NCBI RefSeq assembly: GCF_002812205.1
Contig: NZ_NPEA01000010.1
Location: forward strand, 87,552-151,551
Source of the DNA: Leptospira neocaledonica
GTDB lineage: Bacteria; Spirochaetota; Leptospiria; Leptospirales; Leptospiraceae
Direction of reading: 5' to 3'
Length of the DNA stretch: 64,000 nucleotides
The stretch's first letter is position 1. Every line of letters begins with the position of its first letter. Below are positions 45,019 through 55,173 of the stretch, piece after piece. The position numbers and the translations under genes were made by a program. The notes under the pieces are model-generated. The model had not been told where the DNA came from and did no database searches. It saw only the letters and a program-made list of their open reading frames with translations.

Positions 45019-46314
45019 ATGGAACAAAAATCAAACGCTGATGTAGCGACACAATATCCTTCCATTCAAGAGATGATCATACCCGGTCAGGGTTTGAAAA
45101 CTCCTCCTGTTTCTCCATTCTTTATGGATGTTACTTTAAGAGACGGTAATCAAGCTTTACGTAAACCTTGGAACCTGGAAGAAAAAGAAATCATATTTAA
45201 AAGACTTCTAAAATTAGGAGTACAGGGAATAGAAGTCGGTTTCGCTTCTGCAAGCAAACAAGACTTCGAAGCTTGCTCCTATCTTGCCTCTTTGGCTCCG
45301 GAGAATGTCGCGATCTCCAGTCTTTCTAGAGCTGTGGAGAAAGAGATAGATCTTTCTTGGGAAGCAATCCGACAAGCTCCTCGACCTAGAATCCATATCG
45401 TTTATCCTATCAGTGATTTTACGATTCGAAACGTATTGGGAATTTCCGAAAAGGAAGTTAAAGAAAATATAATACGATCCGTTTCTTATGCACGAAAATT
45501 AGCAGGAAATTACGGAGAAGTTCAATTTTCGGGAGAACATTTCGGTGATTCTCTAGAGAATATGGATTTTGCAGTGGAAGCATTTCAGGCAGCCTTGGAC
45601 GCAGGTGCGGATGTAGTCAATCTTCCCAATACTGTGGAAAGATACAGACCTTACTTATTCGTGGCCATGGTCCGAAAAGTTGCAGAGTCATTACCTCAAG
45701 GAAGTAAAATTTCGGTCCACACTCATAACGATTTGGGAATGGCAACAGCGACTACTGTCGAAAGCTTCTTTGCAGGGGCCACCCAATTGGAAACCGCATT
45801 AAACGGTTTGGGTGAAAGAGCAGGAAACACAAATACTTACGAGGTTGCAATCGCTCTTCATAATTGCGGTGTCAAAGTGGATTTGGACCTTCAGACAATT
45901 TACGAAACATCTCGGATTGTATCCAGAATGTCTGGAGTCCCTATACCCGAAAAAGCACCTTTGATTGGAGAGGACGTAGTTGCTCATAGAAGTGGAATTC
46001 ACCAAGACGGAGTTTCCAAAACAAAAGACATGAAAAAAGGAGCATATCGAGCTTTCGACGCCAACCTGATCGGAAGACCGGAAGGAGATAGGATCGCATT
46101 CACAAGCCAATCCGGGAAATCGGCAATTTATGAAATTCTAATGCAATCTGGGGTCTCTGTCTCAAAAGAAGAAGCTTCCAGACTACAACCTATCTTAAAA
46201 TCCATTTCCGAAAATTACGGCGGAGGAGAATTGTCGATTGAAGAAATCAAAACTGAATTGGCAAAATTGAGACAGGTCGAAGGTCAGAAAGTGGATAAGC
46301 TTCAGATTCTCTGA
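45019..46314 (+). CDS. leuA: 2-isopropylmalate synthase-like LeuA without regulatory domain
   Basis: Condenses 2-ketoisovalerate with acetyl-CoA, the first step of leucine synthesis. The TIM-barrel domain (about 30-310) holds [14 protein letters not shown] (metal aspartate, catalytic arginine), [16 protein letters not shown] strand, [11 protein letters not shown] and [12 protein letters not shown] linker domain to residue 431 ends the protein: the roughly 130-residue leucine-binding C-terminal domain of classical LeuA is missing. The leucine-codon leader upstream supports leucine synthesis, as against citramalate synthase. The 61 nt between the terminator and the ATG show no other gene. Confidence 0.85.
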   Translation: MEQKSNADVATQYPSIQEMIIPGQGLKTPPVSPFFMDVTLRDGNQALRKPWNLEEKEIIFKRLLKLGVQGIEVGFASASKQDFEACSYLASLAPENVAISSLSRAVEKEIDLSWEAIRQAPRPRIHIVYPISDFTIRNVLGISEKEVKENIIRSVSYARKLAGNYGEVQFSGEHFGDSLENMDFAVEAFQAALDAGADVVNLPNTVERYRPYLFVAMVRKVAESLPQGSKISVHTHNDLGMATATTVESFFAGATQLETALNGLGERAGNTNTYEVAIALHNCGVKVDLDLQTIYETSRIVSRMSGVPIPEKAPLIGEDVVAHRSGIHQDGVSKTKDMKKGAYRAFDANLIGRPEGDRIAFTSQSGKSAIYEILMQSGVSVSKEEASRLQPILKSISENYGGGELSIEEIKTELAKLRQVEGQKVDKLQIL

Positions 46315-46322
46315 AGCTTATC
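46294..46322 (+). terminator. Hairpin over the leuA stop codon
   Basis: GATAAGCTTCAG / CTGAAGCTTATC, perfect 12-bp stem with a 5-nt loop, spanning the last codons and the TGA of leuA (46312-46314). A T-run (GATTTTTTTT) follows about 15 nt later. Terminator or 3'-end protection. Confidence 0.6.
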
Positions 46323-46356
46323 GAAACTTGAGGTCGATTTTTTTTAGAGATTAAAA

Positions 46357-48786
46357 TTATAAAATTCTATCTAGTTTGATTCTTTTTATTTTTACTCCGG
46401 ATTTTCCTTCCACAAAAACCCGAAATTCCAGATCGTTTATGATGGAATTCTTAATTTCAAATGAAACAATCTTTGAATTTTCAGAATCCCCTTTTTCGAG
46501 CTTACTCAAACTAACACTTCCTTTATCGTAAGAAACGTCAAAATCAGCCTTTTGCAAATTTTCACCTACAAATTCGATACGATATTTTCCTTTAGGGAGA
46601 GTTAAATAAGGTCCGTAAACTAAAGAGCCTTGGTGTCTAGTCGCTGAAATCGTGCCGTCTTCTTCTATCTTGCCTACATTAGATAAAAACCCGGCCTGTG
46701 CAGGATTCCAATCAAACTGGATTTTTTCCGGCAAAACGGGGAGTTTTGTTTCTTCTATCCTATAAAACTGCAAGTTTAAGTTTTTATGATATAAAAATTC
46801 CGGATATCTATGTACCGACTCGATCGGAAAATTCCCTCTCAAATCCAGATCCGATATATGAGTGAATTTAAGATTTTTCTTTACTCCCGAAAATCCTCCA
46901 TTTTGGATAATATAAACGTTTTTACCTAGTTCTAATAATTTCGGAACCTTATTTAAAAACCCTTCGCTGTCATTGATGAGAAAAACATTCTTACCATATA
47001 TATATCGTAAGGGGCTGGAGATCGCACGTTTTGTAGTGAAATAAAAGGAATTTTCGTTAGGAGAAATTTTCGCAAATGATTCGTAACCTTCTACATATCC
47101 TTGCAGCATCGGCTGAAAAAGGATTATCTTAGATCTCCAAATTGTATAAACAAATGCAGATCCACCTAAAAGAATCAAAAATGCCAACTTCCAAATTCGA
47201 CTCCGAATCTGGATCGATCTAATTCCAATCATTGAACCCAATATGGCAAAAGGAATCGAGAATAACATCCATCTTCTGGACGCCCAGAAATGATCAGGAT
47301 TGATACTTGGATTCGCCAGATACGCTATTAATAGAAAGATTCCGATAAAAAAGATAAAAGCGGAACTGATATCCTTTTTTCTAAAAAGAAAACGATCAAA
47401 CGTAAAAATTAAAAATATAAAAAGCCAAACCGGGACATACCATAAAAAGATAGGAAGTGAATTCGGTTTAATGAACTTTGTTTTAGTTACTCCTGGAATA
47501 TATACCGTTAATAGCGGTCGGATAAAGTACGCAAACAAACCCAGCGCTATAATGAAAGCTAAAATGGAAAATCTGAAAAATCGTTTATTCTTCGCAAATG
47601 TTTCCTTTAACTTTTCTAAAAAAGATCCACATCTTTGCCAAAGGAAAATTTCAAATACAATCAATAGTAAAGAAAGTAGCCCAAGCCCTCCCACTAATTT
47701 TAATGGACCCGCTTTCCAAAGATGAAACATATATAACTTTGAATATAACAATCCATAACCGGCAGAAAGAATGCACATCATAAAGAAGGATAAGAACAAA
47801 TATATAGAGCTTACAAAGTATTTCTCAGAATAGATCAGAAAAAATCCGGAATACGATGCTAGGGCTATAACAAGAATATAACTATCAACCCTTGCAAAAG
47901 AAGCTAAACCTAGAACAATTCCTATCAAGAACATACTGACTCGATCTTGCGATCTAAAAAAACATTGGATCAAGTACCCTGTTAAAATTATCAAAAACTG
48001 AGCCAAGGTTTCCGAAAAAGTAGCTCTTACATTCCATAGTTGAGAAGAATTAAAAACATATAATATAACTACGAAAACGGAAGACCAAGTCCCTAAGATC
48101 CTTCTGGATAGAAGATAGAAAAAACATAAAGATAAGGTCCCAAAAAGTGCGTTTACTCTGAATATGCCCTCGATCCCGAAAAGATCATAGGCTATCGCTA
48201 AATATACTGGGAATAGATGGAAAAAATCGGCAGCTCGGAATGTTTCCGGTTCGGAAAAACCTTCCTCGATGGGAGAAGAGATGGATGGATAATCCAATCT
48301 TATAGAATCTCCGAAAATATTTCGGATTAATCCTGTGTCGGGAACTTCTAAATTTAATCCGCCTGTTTTGGAAATGGTTACTCCAAAAATAGCGTAAAGG
48401 CCTTGGTCCCTTCCCCCGTCTAGGTATTTCGTAGGGAATTCAGCATACAAATAAAAAGTTAAACAAGAGAATAAAAATAAGAATAGTATTTCGGCCTTAC
48501 TGATCTCGAGCTTTTTGGGAAATTTAAGATCTGTTCCTTTTTTAAAATTTTTTAGAATAAACAAAGAACCGAAAAAAGTATAAGCGTATAAAAATGAAAT
48601 GATCTTAGAGATACTATATGCTTGGAATGAAGATAAACTTAAGGCGAAAATCCCTAACAATAATAAAGGAATTGAAATGGAGAATAGGAGAACCCCTATT
48701 CTTTTAAGTTCCTTTACATTTAAAAAAAGGAAATATGTTATTAAGGACGAAAGAATCCATCCTAGGAAAAAAAAGAAGATAATCAT
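46357..48786 (-). CDS. Large membrane protein, glycosyltransferase family 39-like
   Basis: An 809-residue protein with about twelve to fourteen transmembrane helices in residues 1-560 and a C-terminal soluble domain about 580-809. After the third helix the loop KYLDGGRDQGLYAIFG places two charged residues where lipid-sugar-dependent (PMT/ArnT-like, GT-C) transferases have their catalytic site; AIAYDLFGIEGIFRVNALFG and RATFSETLAQFLI are further typical parts. It would use a polyprenyl-phosphate sugar. The C-terminal part has beta-rich sequence (SLVYGPYLTLPKGKYRIEFV), maybe a carbohydrate-binding module. The acceptor is unknown. Confidence 0.75.
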   Translation of the reverse strand: MIIFFFFLGWILSSLITYFLFLNVKELKRIGVLLFSISIPLLLLGIFALSLSSFQAYSISKIISFLYAYTFFGSLFILKNFKKGTDLKFPKKLEISKAEILFLFLFSCLTFYLYAEFPTKYLDGGRDQGLYAIFGVTISKTGGLNLEVPDTGLIRNIFGDSIRLDYPSISSPIEEGFSEPETFRAADFFHLFPVYLAIAYDLFGIEGIFRVNALFGTLSLCFFYLLSRRILGTWSSVFVVILYVFNSSQLWNVRATFSETLAQFLIILTGYLIQCFFRSQDRVSMFLIGIVLGLASFARVDSYILVIALASYSGFFLIYSEKYFVSSIYLFLSFFMMCILSAGYGLLYSKLYMFHLWKAGPLKLVGGLGLLSLLLIVFEIFLWQRCGSFLEKLKETFAKNKRFFRFSILAFIIALGLFAYFIRPLLTVYIPGVTKTKFIKPNSLPIFLWYVPVWLFIFLIFTFDRFLFRKKDISSAFIFFIGIFLLIAYLANPSINPDHFWASRRWMLFSIPFAILGSMIGIRSIQIRSRIWKLAFLILLGGSAFVYTIWRSKIILFQPMLQGYVEGYESFAKISPNENSFYFTTKRAISSPLRYIYGKNVFLINDSEGFLNKVPKLLELGKNVYIIQNGGFSGVKKNLKFTHISDLDLRGNFPIESVHRYPEFLYHKNLNLQFYRIEETKLPVLPEKIQFDWNPAQAGFLSNVGKIEEDGTISATRHQGSLVYGPYLTLPKGKYRIEFVGENLQKADFDVSYDKGSVSLSKLEKGDSENSKIVSFEIKNSIINDLEFRVFVEGKSGVKIKRIKLDRIL

Positions 48787-48931
48787 AACTTGAAATCCAG
48801 AACTTCCAAGAATCGAAAATCAGACACAATGGGCAGGATTTGTTATAACTAAAAACTATGCGAATCTTTTAAAAAACCAATTCCGAACGTAATGAGAAAC
48901 CATAGGATCCGAATGATTGCTGTTAAAAATT

Positions 48932-49549
48932 CTAGATATCGTCTCTTTTTACGATTCCGTAAAAGATAATATTGTCCAGCTCTTGGACCAGGTCCCGGAT
49001 AGAATATGGGGTCTGTGCTAAGAAGTTCGGATCGAACATCGCTTCGGAAGCCGCTGAGTGGATGAGAAGTACGATATCAGGATTCACATCCGAGCGGATT
49101 TCACCGTTCTTGATGCCGGTCTCTATCATCTTGCGCATTGTTCTGTTTATATTTTTTTCTTTTAGAGACTGGATTTGTTTCCAAATGTCAGGGGCTTGGT
49201 CACGGATCTCTCTTAAAAATTCGTTCATTCCGTGAGGGATCTCGGAGGAGAGGCAACCTCTCATTGATTGGATTTTTTCTTTAATGGATTTTTCTGGGTC
49301 TTGGAAAATCCCTTCGATCCGCCCGTGAATACGGAGATGTTTATCAGTCATCACTTCTTTTAACAATTCGTGTTTATTGGCGAAATGTTTATAAAGTGTT
49401 TTGCGACTAATCCGAAGAGTTCGGGCAATCTCTTCCATTCGAGTTTTCGCAAAACCGTATCGCAAAAATAGCTCGAACGATTTTTCGAATATTCTCTGAC
49501 GGACTTCGTCCTTCTCTTGGGTTAGTTCCTGTTCCACGGCGCTGTGCAC
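48932..49549 (-). CDS. TetR-family regulator, second in efflux operon
   Basis: A 205-residue TetR protein. HTH about 18-60: EKSFELFLRYGFAKTRMEEIARTLRISRKTLYKHFANK. The start is GTG at 49549 with AGGGGG 9 nt upstream. The C-terminal ligand domain ends QELDNIIFYGIVKRD, matching the end of the neighbouring tetR gene (SELDNIFLYGIIRRG), so the two are paralogues. Last gene of the tolC-RND-tetR-tetR set, 40 nt after its neighbour. Confidence 0.9.
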   Translation of the reverse strand: MHSAVEQELTQEKDEVRQRIFEKSFELFLRYGFAKTRMEEIARTLRISRKTLYKHFANKHELLKEVMTDKHLRIHGRIEGIFQDPEKSIKEKIQSMRGCLSSEIPHGMNEFLREIRDQAPDIWKQIQSLKEKNINRTMRKMIETGIKNGEIRSDVNPDIVLLIHSAASEAMFDPNFLAQTPYSIRDLVQELDNIIFYGIVKRDDI

Positions 49550-49589
49550 TTTATTATCCCCCTTTCGCTTAGGAAACGATTTTTCAATC

Positions 49590-50189
49590 TCAAGAAGATT
49601 TTAACGTCTCGTTTCCTCTGCGTATTATGCCATAAAGAAAAATATTGTCCAGTTCGGATATATTGGCCCGACGCTCGGTCGGGTTCTGTTCCCATTTGTA
49701 AACCGCATCCGAACAGGCGATTAATGCCATGATGAACAAGTCGGGCCTCAGGTCCGCTCTGAATTCTCCTAATTTTTTCCCCTCTTCCAATAAGCTTTCT
49801 ATCTCAGTATCTATTAATTGGACCCTTTTTGCCTTCACCATTCTCCATATTTCCGGAATTTGATCCTGTAATTCCTTCCATAATGCAAAATGGCTCGGTC
49901 TACAAACATCCAATAGCTCCTTTCTCATCTTCACAAATCGTTTAGAGAAGTCCAGAGCAGAGTTATTTCGGATCCTCTTGAGCCTAAAGGCAGCCTTGTT
50001 TTGACGATAATCGGCCGCCGCCTTTAAAACTTCTTCTTTGTTTGGATAATATTCGTATAAGGTCTTTTTTCCAATTTTGGATTCTTCTACAAAGTCCTCC
50101 ATTCTCGTTTTCGCATAACCTTTCCGCTGAAAGACCCGAGATGCCCCGAGTAATACTCGGAGCCTATTTTTTTTCTCGGCGAAATCCAT
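49590..50189 (-). CDS. TetR-family regulator, first in efflux operon
   Basis: A 199-residue TetR protein. HTH about 10-52: VLLGASRVFQRKGYAKTRMEDFVEESKIGKKTLYEYYPNK. It begins 5 nt after the RND gene stop, hence probably in the same message and autoregulated. The ligand domain (60-199) is predicted helical. Expected to repress the efflux operon at the dyads before tolC; which of the two paralogues does so cannot be told. Confidence 0.9.
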   Translation of the reverse strand: MDFAEKKNRLRVLLGASRVFQRKGYAKTRMEDFVEESKIGKKTLYEYYPNKEEVLKAAADYRQNKAAFRLKRIRNNSALDFSKRFVKMRKELLDVCRPSHFALWKELQDQIPEIWRMVKAKRVQLIDTEIESLLEEGKKLGEFRADLRPDLFIMALIACSDAVYKWEQNPTERRANISELDNIFLYGIIRRGNETLKSS

Positions 50190-50194
50190 GATAA

Positions 50195-53100
50195 TTACTT
50201 CGCATCCGGATCCGGAGAATTTCTACGGACCAACTGGTTCAGCTTTTCTATATAAGAGAATGCGGCAGGAACTACTACTAAGGTTAGTATGGTAGAAGAG
50301 ATCAATCCACCGATGATCGCAACCCCCATACTTGTTCTTTGTTTGGACGCTTCGTTTAATCCGATCGCGATAGGAGCCATACCTGCGATCAAAGCGAATG
50401 AAGTCATTAGGATCGGACGAAGACGTTCTCTTCCCGCTTCTATGATCGCTTCTTTCATTTCCACACCTCTTTGTATGAGCTGGTTCGTGAAGTCCACGAG
50501 TAAAATCGAGTTCTTGGTAGCTACCCCGATGAGCATGATTAGCCCGATCATGGAAAATATATCCAAGGATTTTTGGGTTAAGAATAGAGCGATAAACGCA
50601 CCACAAAGCGCCAGAGGAAGAACCAACATGATCGCGATAGGTGTGATAAAACTTTCATACAAGGAAGCAAGTACCATGTAGATGAATAACACCCCAAGCC
50701 CCATAGCGATTCCGAGAGAAGTTCCCATCTCCTTAAAGTTCTCCGCCTGTCCTGTATATCCGATACGCACTCCCGGAGGAAGAGGCAATTCTGTTTGAGT
50801 CAGTTTTGCAACTTCTTCCATTGCTCCACCCATTCCAGGTCCATCCGGATTTACGTCCGCATAGATCTCCACAGATTTGTTTCTGTTCATTCGGTTGATG
50901 GTTGCAAGACCAGTGGTCTCTTCTGCTTTTGCAACGTTCTGGATCGGGATCATCATATTATTGAAGTTAGGCACAAAAGAATTGTAGAAGTTATCCTTCA
51001 AATCTCTCTGCCCTTCTTTCAATCGAACACGAATATCGTATTCCACTCCGTTCTCACGATAAACGGCAGGAGTAGTTCCTTCCACCAGAGTCCTCAATTC
51101 TGTTCCGATCACAGTACCTGGGATACCGAGTAGAACTTCTCTTTGGCGATCAGGCACAACTCTGAATTCCGGAGCGCCCGCTCTGTAACTTGTGTCCACA
51201 TCCAAAAGAGCTTTAGATTCTCTTAATTTTTCGAAAAGTTTTCTGGAATATTCTTCTACTACTTGTCCGTTCTGTCCGCTTACTACCAAAGTGAAAGGTC
51301 TTTGTCCTCCACCTACGTTATCCACATCTTTTACGATTGGATTCGCATAAGAGAATGATTCCAACTCTTTACGAAGAAGGTCCTTGAACTGAGAAGTGTT
51401 CATATTTCTTTCTTTTGCAGGAATCATTTCCACGAACATAGTCGCGGTCCTGTTCGTATTGAACATAGCTACCAATTTCACTTCTTTATGAGAAGAGATC
51501 TCTTTGTATGCATCCTGCGCAATCTCGGCCATCTTTTGAACGGAAGTACCAGGAGGCATATCCAAGGTGACTTGGAATTTTCCTTGGTCTTGGGCAGGTA
51601 AGAAGGTTTTCGGAATGTACTTGGTCAACATCAAGCTAGCGACAAAGATCAAAACCGCACTGCTCAATATGAACACCGGACGTTTTAAGGTGAATTTCAA
51701 AACGCTCGCATATACATTTTCCAACCAAGTTTGGAATACGTTAAATCCGGATAAGACAGAATCTAATCCCTTCTCTACAGGAGAAAGAATTCTTCCTAAA
51801 ACTCCGAATACAAACTTCAAGAGTTCGAATACAGCGGAGAATGTTCTGGAAACAATTCCTTTCGGAGCCTCTTGCGCTCTGATCTTGGAGAATGCTATCT
51901 CTTCCAAAGCGGTGGTGGCACCGCTTTTTTTCCTTTTCTTTCCTTCTTCAGGAACACTTAAGAATTCCTGTGAAGAATGTCCATGACCAGCTTGCGCATG
52001 TGATCCTGAAATTTTTCCACCAAAATAAGCGGATAACATCGGAGCAATTGTAAGTGCATCATAAAGAGAGATCAAAAGAGCAAAACATACAGTTAGTCCG
52101 AATTCTCTTAAGAACTGTCCTACCACCCCGCTTACGAATGCAATCGGTAAGAATACCGCGATCACAGTCATAGTAGTCGCGATTACTGCTAATGTTACTT
52201 CTTTCGTCCCTTCTGTAGAAGCTTCCCTCGCTGTTTTACCCATCTCCCTATGTCGGAAAATATTCTCTCGAACAACGATTGCGTCGTCTATGAGGAGTCC
52301 CACAGCCAAACTCAATGCCAGAAGTGTCATTACGTTTACCGTAAATCCTGCAACCGCCATTAGAATGAATGCACCTAAAAGTGAGTTAGGCAACGCAAGC
52401 CCTGTGATGATCGTAGATCTTACACTTCCTAAGAATAAAAGCACCACAACGATCGTAAGTGCGATTCCTATGATGATTGTTTCTTTTACATCGTAAATAT
52501 TATCATCGATCTGAATGGAGTTATCATTTGCGATAGAAAGGACCGCGCCACCTTCTCTTCTTGCAAGTTCCTTATTTAGTTCTTCAATTCTTTTCTTAAC
52601 TTCTTGGGCAACCGCAACAGTATTCGAACCTGATTGTTTAAATACTAATAAGAAGACAGCCTTCTTACCGTTAAAGTACGCGCGAGTACTTTCATCCTCT
52701 AACGTATCTACCACTTCTCCCAATTGTCCGATTCTGACAGGAACCTCGTTCCCGAATAAGGAAATAGGAGTGTCTCTGATCTCTTGTGGAGATTTGAACT
52801 CATTGATAGTTCTGTATACCAACTCGGAGTCAGCCTTACTTACTTTACCTGCAGGGATGTTCGTTCCACCGGAAGCCAAACGATTGGAAACCACGGAAGC
52901 AGGTATCATATGTTGTTTTAATTTTTGGCGATCTAACGCAACATGGATCTCTCTTTTTCTACCACCGTAGATAGTGATATTTCCAACATCCTTTGCAGTT
53001 AGAAGATTCTGTTTGATCTCTTCATTAGCGATATCGTAGATCTGTGCCTCGCTTAGGTTTGCGTTTAATGCGAGAATGATGATCGGCTGGTCTGCCGGGT

Positions 53101-53494
53101 CTATTCTTCTGATCACAGGTTCTTTGATATCATTCGGTAATTTAGGTTTTACCGCGGAGACCTTATCTCTCACCTGTTGTTCCGCGTATTTAACGTCGGT
53201 CTCTAAGGTGAATTCCAAGACGACAGTTCCGGATCCCTCGCTACAAGTAGAACGGATCCTTTTCACTCCGGAAATAGTGGAAAGTTCGTCTTCCACAGGT
53301 TTTGCGATCAGAGTTTCGATCTCGTTGGGAGCCGCTCCCGGATAAGGCACAGTCACTGTGACTACCGGAATCGTTACGTTAGGAAAAAGATCCACACCTA
53401 ACTTGTTAAGGGAAAGATATCCCGAAACAAGAATGATGAGGACCGTACAGGTAATGAAAATCGGTCGTTTGATCGATAGTTCTGCAAAATTCAT
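50195..53494 (-). CDS. RND-family multidrug efflux transporter (HAE1/AcrB-like)
   Basis: Inner-membrane proton/drug antiporter, 1099 residues. The start MNFAELSIKRPIFITCTVLIIL, the porter-domain VTVPYPGAAPNEIE, proton-relay aspartates in GLLIDDAIVVRENI (TM4), and GVATKNSILLVDFTNQL in TM10 are typical. Twelve transmembrane helices are expected. It is about 60 residues longer than usual because of an insert between TM6 and TM7 (about residues 500-598) that starts with a histidine-rich SHAQAGHGHSSQ and a lysine/arginine run. It overlaps tolC by 4 nt. No membrane-fusion (adaptor) gene is in this operon. Confidence 0.95.
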   Translation of the reverse strand: MNFAELSIKRPIFITCTVLIILVSGYLSLNKLGVDLFPNVTIPVVTVTVPYPGAAPNEIETLIAKPVEDELSTISGVKRIRSTCSEGSGTVVLEFTLETDVKYAEQQVRDKVSAVKPKLPNDIKEPVIRRIDPADQPIIILALNANLSEAQIYDIANEEIKQNLLTAKDVGNITIYGGRKREIHVALDRQKLKQHMIPASVVSNRLASGGTNIPAGKVSKADSELVYRTINEFKSPQEIRDTPISLFGNEVPVRIGQLGEVVDTLEDESTRAYFNGKKAVFLLVFKQSGSNTVAVAQEVKKRIEELNKELARREGGAVLSIANDNSIQIDDNIYDVKETIIIGIALTIVVVLLFLGSVRSTIITGLALPNSLLGAFILMAVAGFTVNVMTLLALSLAVGLLIDDAIVVRENIFRHREMGKTAREASTEGTKEVTLAVIATTMTVIAVFLPIAFVSGVVGQFLREFGLTVCFALLISLYDALTIAPMLSAYFGGKISGSHAQAGHGHSSQEFLSVPEEGKKRKKSGATTALEEIAFSKIRAQEAPKGIVSRTFSAVFELLKFVFGVLGRILSPVEKGLDSVLSGFNVFQTWLENVYASVLKFTLKRPVFILSSAVLIFVASLMLTKYIPKTFLPAQDQGKFQVTLDMPPGTSVQKMAEIAQDAYKEISSHKEVKLVAMFNTNRTATMFVEMIPAKERNMNTSQFKDLLRKELESFSYANPIVKDVDNVGGGQRPFTLVVSGQNGQVVEEYSRKLFEKLRESKALLDVDTSYRAGAPEFRVVPDRQREVLLGIPGTVIGTELRTLVEGTTPAVYRENGVEYDIRVRLKEGQRDLKDNFYNSFVPNFNNMMIPIQNVAKAEETTGLATINRMNRNKSVEIYADVNPDGPGMGGAMEEVAKLTQTELPLPPGVRIGYTGQAENFKEMGTSLGIAMGLGVLFIYMVLASLYESFITPIAIMLVLPLALCGAFIALFLTQKSLDIFSMIGLIMLIGVATKNSILLVDFTNQLIQRGVEMKEAIIEAGRERLRPILMTSFALIAGMAPIAIGLNEASKQRTSMGVAIIGGLISSTILTLVVVPAAFSYIEKLNQLVRRNSPDPDAK

Positions 53495-55053
53495 TTTTGG
53501 TCTCCGGTGGTTTGGTTCAGAACTTCATCGGCATCCATTCCGTATTTGCGGAATAATGTACCCTTCGAGAGTTCATATTGTACTAGCGCCGAGTTATAAT
53601 TCACTTTTGCCTGCATCAGTCCGTACCTAGCCTGGGCTACCAGGTCCAATGCGTTCTTAACGTTTACGGATGTGGCTCTTCCGTATCTGTATCTGGGCAG
53701 AATGCCCGAGTAAAACTTCTCCGCTTGAGAGAGATTTTTTTTAGATTCTTCCAGGATCTCGTAAGTAGTGTTGATCTTTTGTAATCCTTGTCTTACGTCG
53801 GTTTTGACCTGTTCTTTTGTTTGTTCCAAAAGTAGATCCATCTTTCTACTTTGTGTTTGTGAATTCCTGAACTCCGCTCTTGCGGTATCGTTACCCAAAG
53901 GATAATCCATTTTGATCTCAGCGGAATTCTGGGTAAATCTACCGGCGCCTATCCCATCAAAACTCTGGGGAAAATTACGATCGTATTCTCTAGAATTATA
54001 ATTACCGCTTACGTAAAGAGAAGGTAATAATCCGTTTTTAGCGATTTCTAAAGCGGCCCCCGCATTCTGTTTTTGTAATGCGATACTTTTAAAATCGTAT
54101 CTATGCTGAAAAGCTTCTTCTGTTTCTGAATCTTCTGCGCCCAAAGAAGGAAGAGAATCATCCAGAACTAAGGAAAATCCAACTTTAGTTTCCGGATCTT
54201 TTCCCAAAGAAACTAGTAAGTCTCTTCGAACTCTATCCTTCTCCAATTTTGCCTGTCTGAGTTGGTTCTCTGCGGTAATTAAAAGTGCATTCCATTGTCC
54301 GGATTCATAATCTTCCGCCACTCCCATACGAACTTTGGAAGAAGTGATATCTTTTACATTTCTTACACTCTTAACCAGTAATTCCGCTGTTTTGAGATTT
54401 TCATCCGCTAAAGATAGATTCCAAAAAGATAATAGAGACTGAACTACGGATCTGGATAGAGTATTCATCGCGTCCAATCTTCGAACTGCGGAACTTCTTC
54501 TACTAATCTCTAAGGATCTTCTTTGCTGGTATCCGAAAATATTCTTCAACAATTCCTGTTTCAAAGTGAAACCAAGATTTGCAAAGTGAAGACTTGGCTG
54601 TGCGAATTGTTGTGCGATTGTACCTTGTTGTTCCGGTCTTTTCCCCGCGTCCGTTTCGTAACGGTTATCCGAAACTGTTAAACTCGCGGTAGTTCCCGTA
54701 TTAAAAACTTTTGATAAACCCGCAGAGATCGTATTACTTGTGATCTCTCTACCCTGGAGAGTGTATTGTGGTAACGGTAAGTTATTCGTCTTTTGAGTAT
54801 TGGCGGTTAAGGTCCCGATAAAATTGTATTTACCGTTCTCCTTCTCCCAATCATACTCTGAGTTCTCCAGGTCCAGACGGCTCATCTTTGCCTGAACCGA
54901 ATTCTCTAAAGAGTAACGAATAAGAGAAGTAGTGGTCCAAACCCCTTCCCTCTCCAGATCATCCCGATTATCTCCTGAGATAGAGAGAGCACTTAGGAAA
55001 ATGCCCAAGGCAAGAAGGTTGCGAATGATTGATTGATTCTGTTTGTGTTGCAT
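53491..55053 (-). CDS. TolC-family outer-membrane efflux protein
   Basis: Outer-membrane channel component, about 520 residues after choosing ATG 55053 (signal MQHKQNQSIIRNLLALGIFLSAL, GGA upstream) over an earlier frame start at 55107 which lies inside the operator dyad. Two outer-membrane-efflux repeats are present, about 60-260 and 300-500, with typical helices (ENQLRQAKLEKDRVRRDLLVSLG and LDLVAQARYGLMQAKVNYNSAL). First gene of the efflux operon, ATGA-coupled to RND. Confidence 0.88.
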   Translation of the reverse strand: MQHKQNQSIIRNLLALGIFLSALSISGDNRDDLEREGVWTTTSLIRYSLENSVQAKMSRLDLENSEYDWEKENGKYNFIGTLTANTQKTNNLPLPQYTLQGREITSNTISAGLSKVFNTGTTASLTVSDNRYETDAGKRPEQQGTIAQQFAQPSLHFANLGFTLKQELLKNIFGYQQRRSLEISRRSSAVRRLDAMNTLSRSVVQSLLSFWNLSLADENLKTAELLVKSVRNVKDITSSKVRMGVAEDYESGQWNALLITAENQLRQAKLEKDRVRRDLLVSLGKDPETKVGFSLVLDDSLPSLGAEDSETEEAFQHRYDFKSIALQKQNAGAALEIAKNGLLPSLYVSGNYNSREYDRNFPQSFDGIGAGRFTQNSAEIKMDYPLGNDTARAEFRNSQTQSRKMDLLLEQTKEQVKTDVRQGLQKINTTYEILEESKKNLSQAEKFYSGILPRYRYGRATSVNVKNALDLVAQARYGLMQAKVNYNSALVQYELSKGTLFRKYGMDADEVLNQTTGDQK

Positions 55054-55082
55054 AACATCCAACGGGAAACATTTATAGTATA

Positions 55083-55127
55083 TTTTGTTTCCACCCATAG
55101 GAAACAAAATCTCTTTTTATTGTTTCC
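55083..55127. promoter_or_regulatory. Repeated dyad upstream of tolC, likely TetR operator
   Basis: TTTTGTTTCC (55083-55092) and GGAAACAAAA (55100-55109) form a perfect 10-bp dyad with 7-nt spacer; TTGTTTCC recurs at 55120-55127, making a second dyad with 55100-55107. This overlapping triple half-site 30-75 nt before the tolC start is a good operator candidate for the TetR proteins of the operon. Confidence 0.6.
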
Positions 55128-55173
55128 TTCGTCAACAGAAAAATTTTCGAAATAAAAAGATTTTATTGATATT

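Noticed and set aside
44795..45052. 85-codon minus-strand frame
   Set aside because: Lies antisense to the leader peptide, terminator and leuA start, which have much better support; composition is basic and unlike a protein family.
47300..47725. 141-codon plus-strand frame inside the glycosyltransferase-like gene
   Set aside because: Antisense to a long membrane-protein gene with coherent hydrophobic pattern; a shadow frame.
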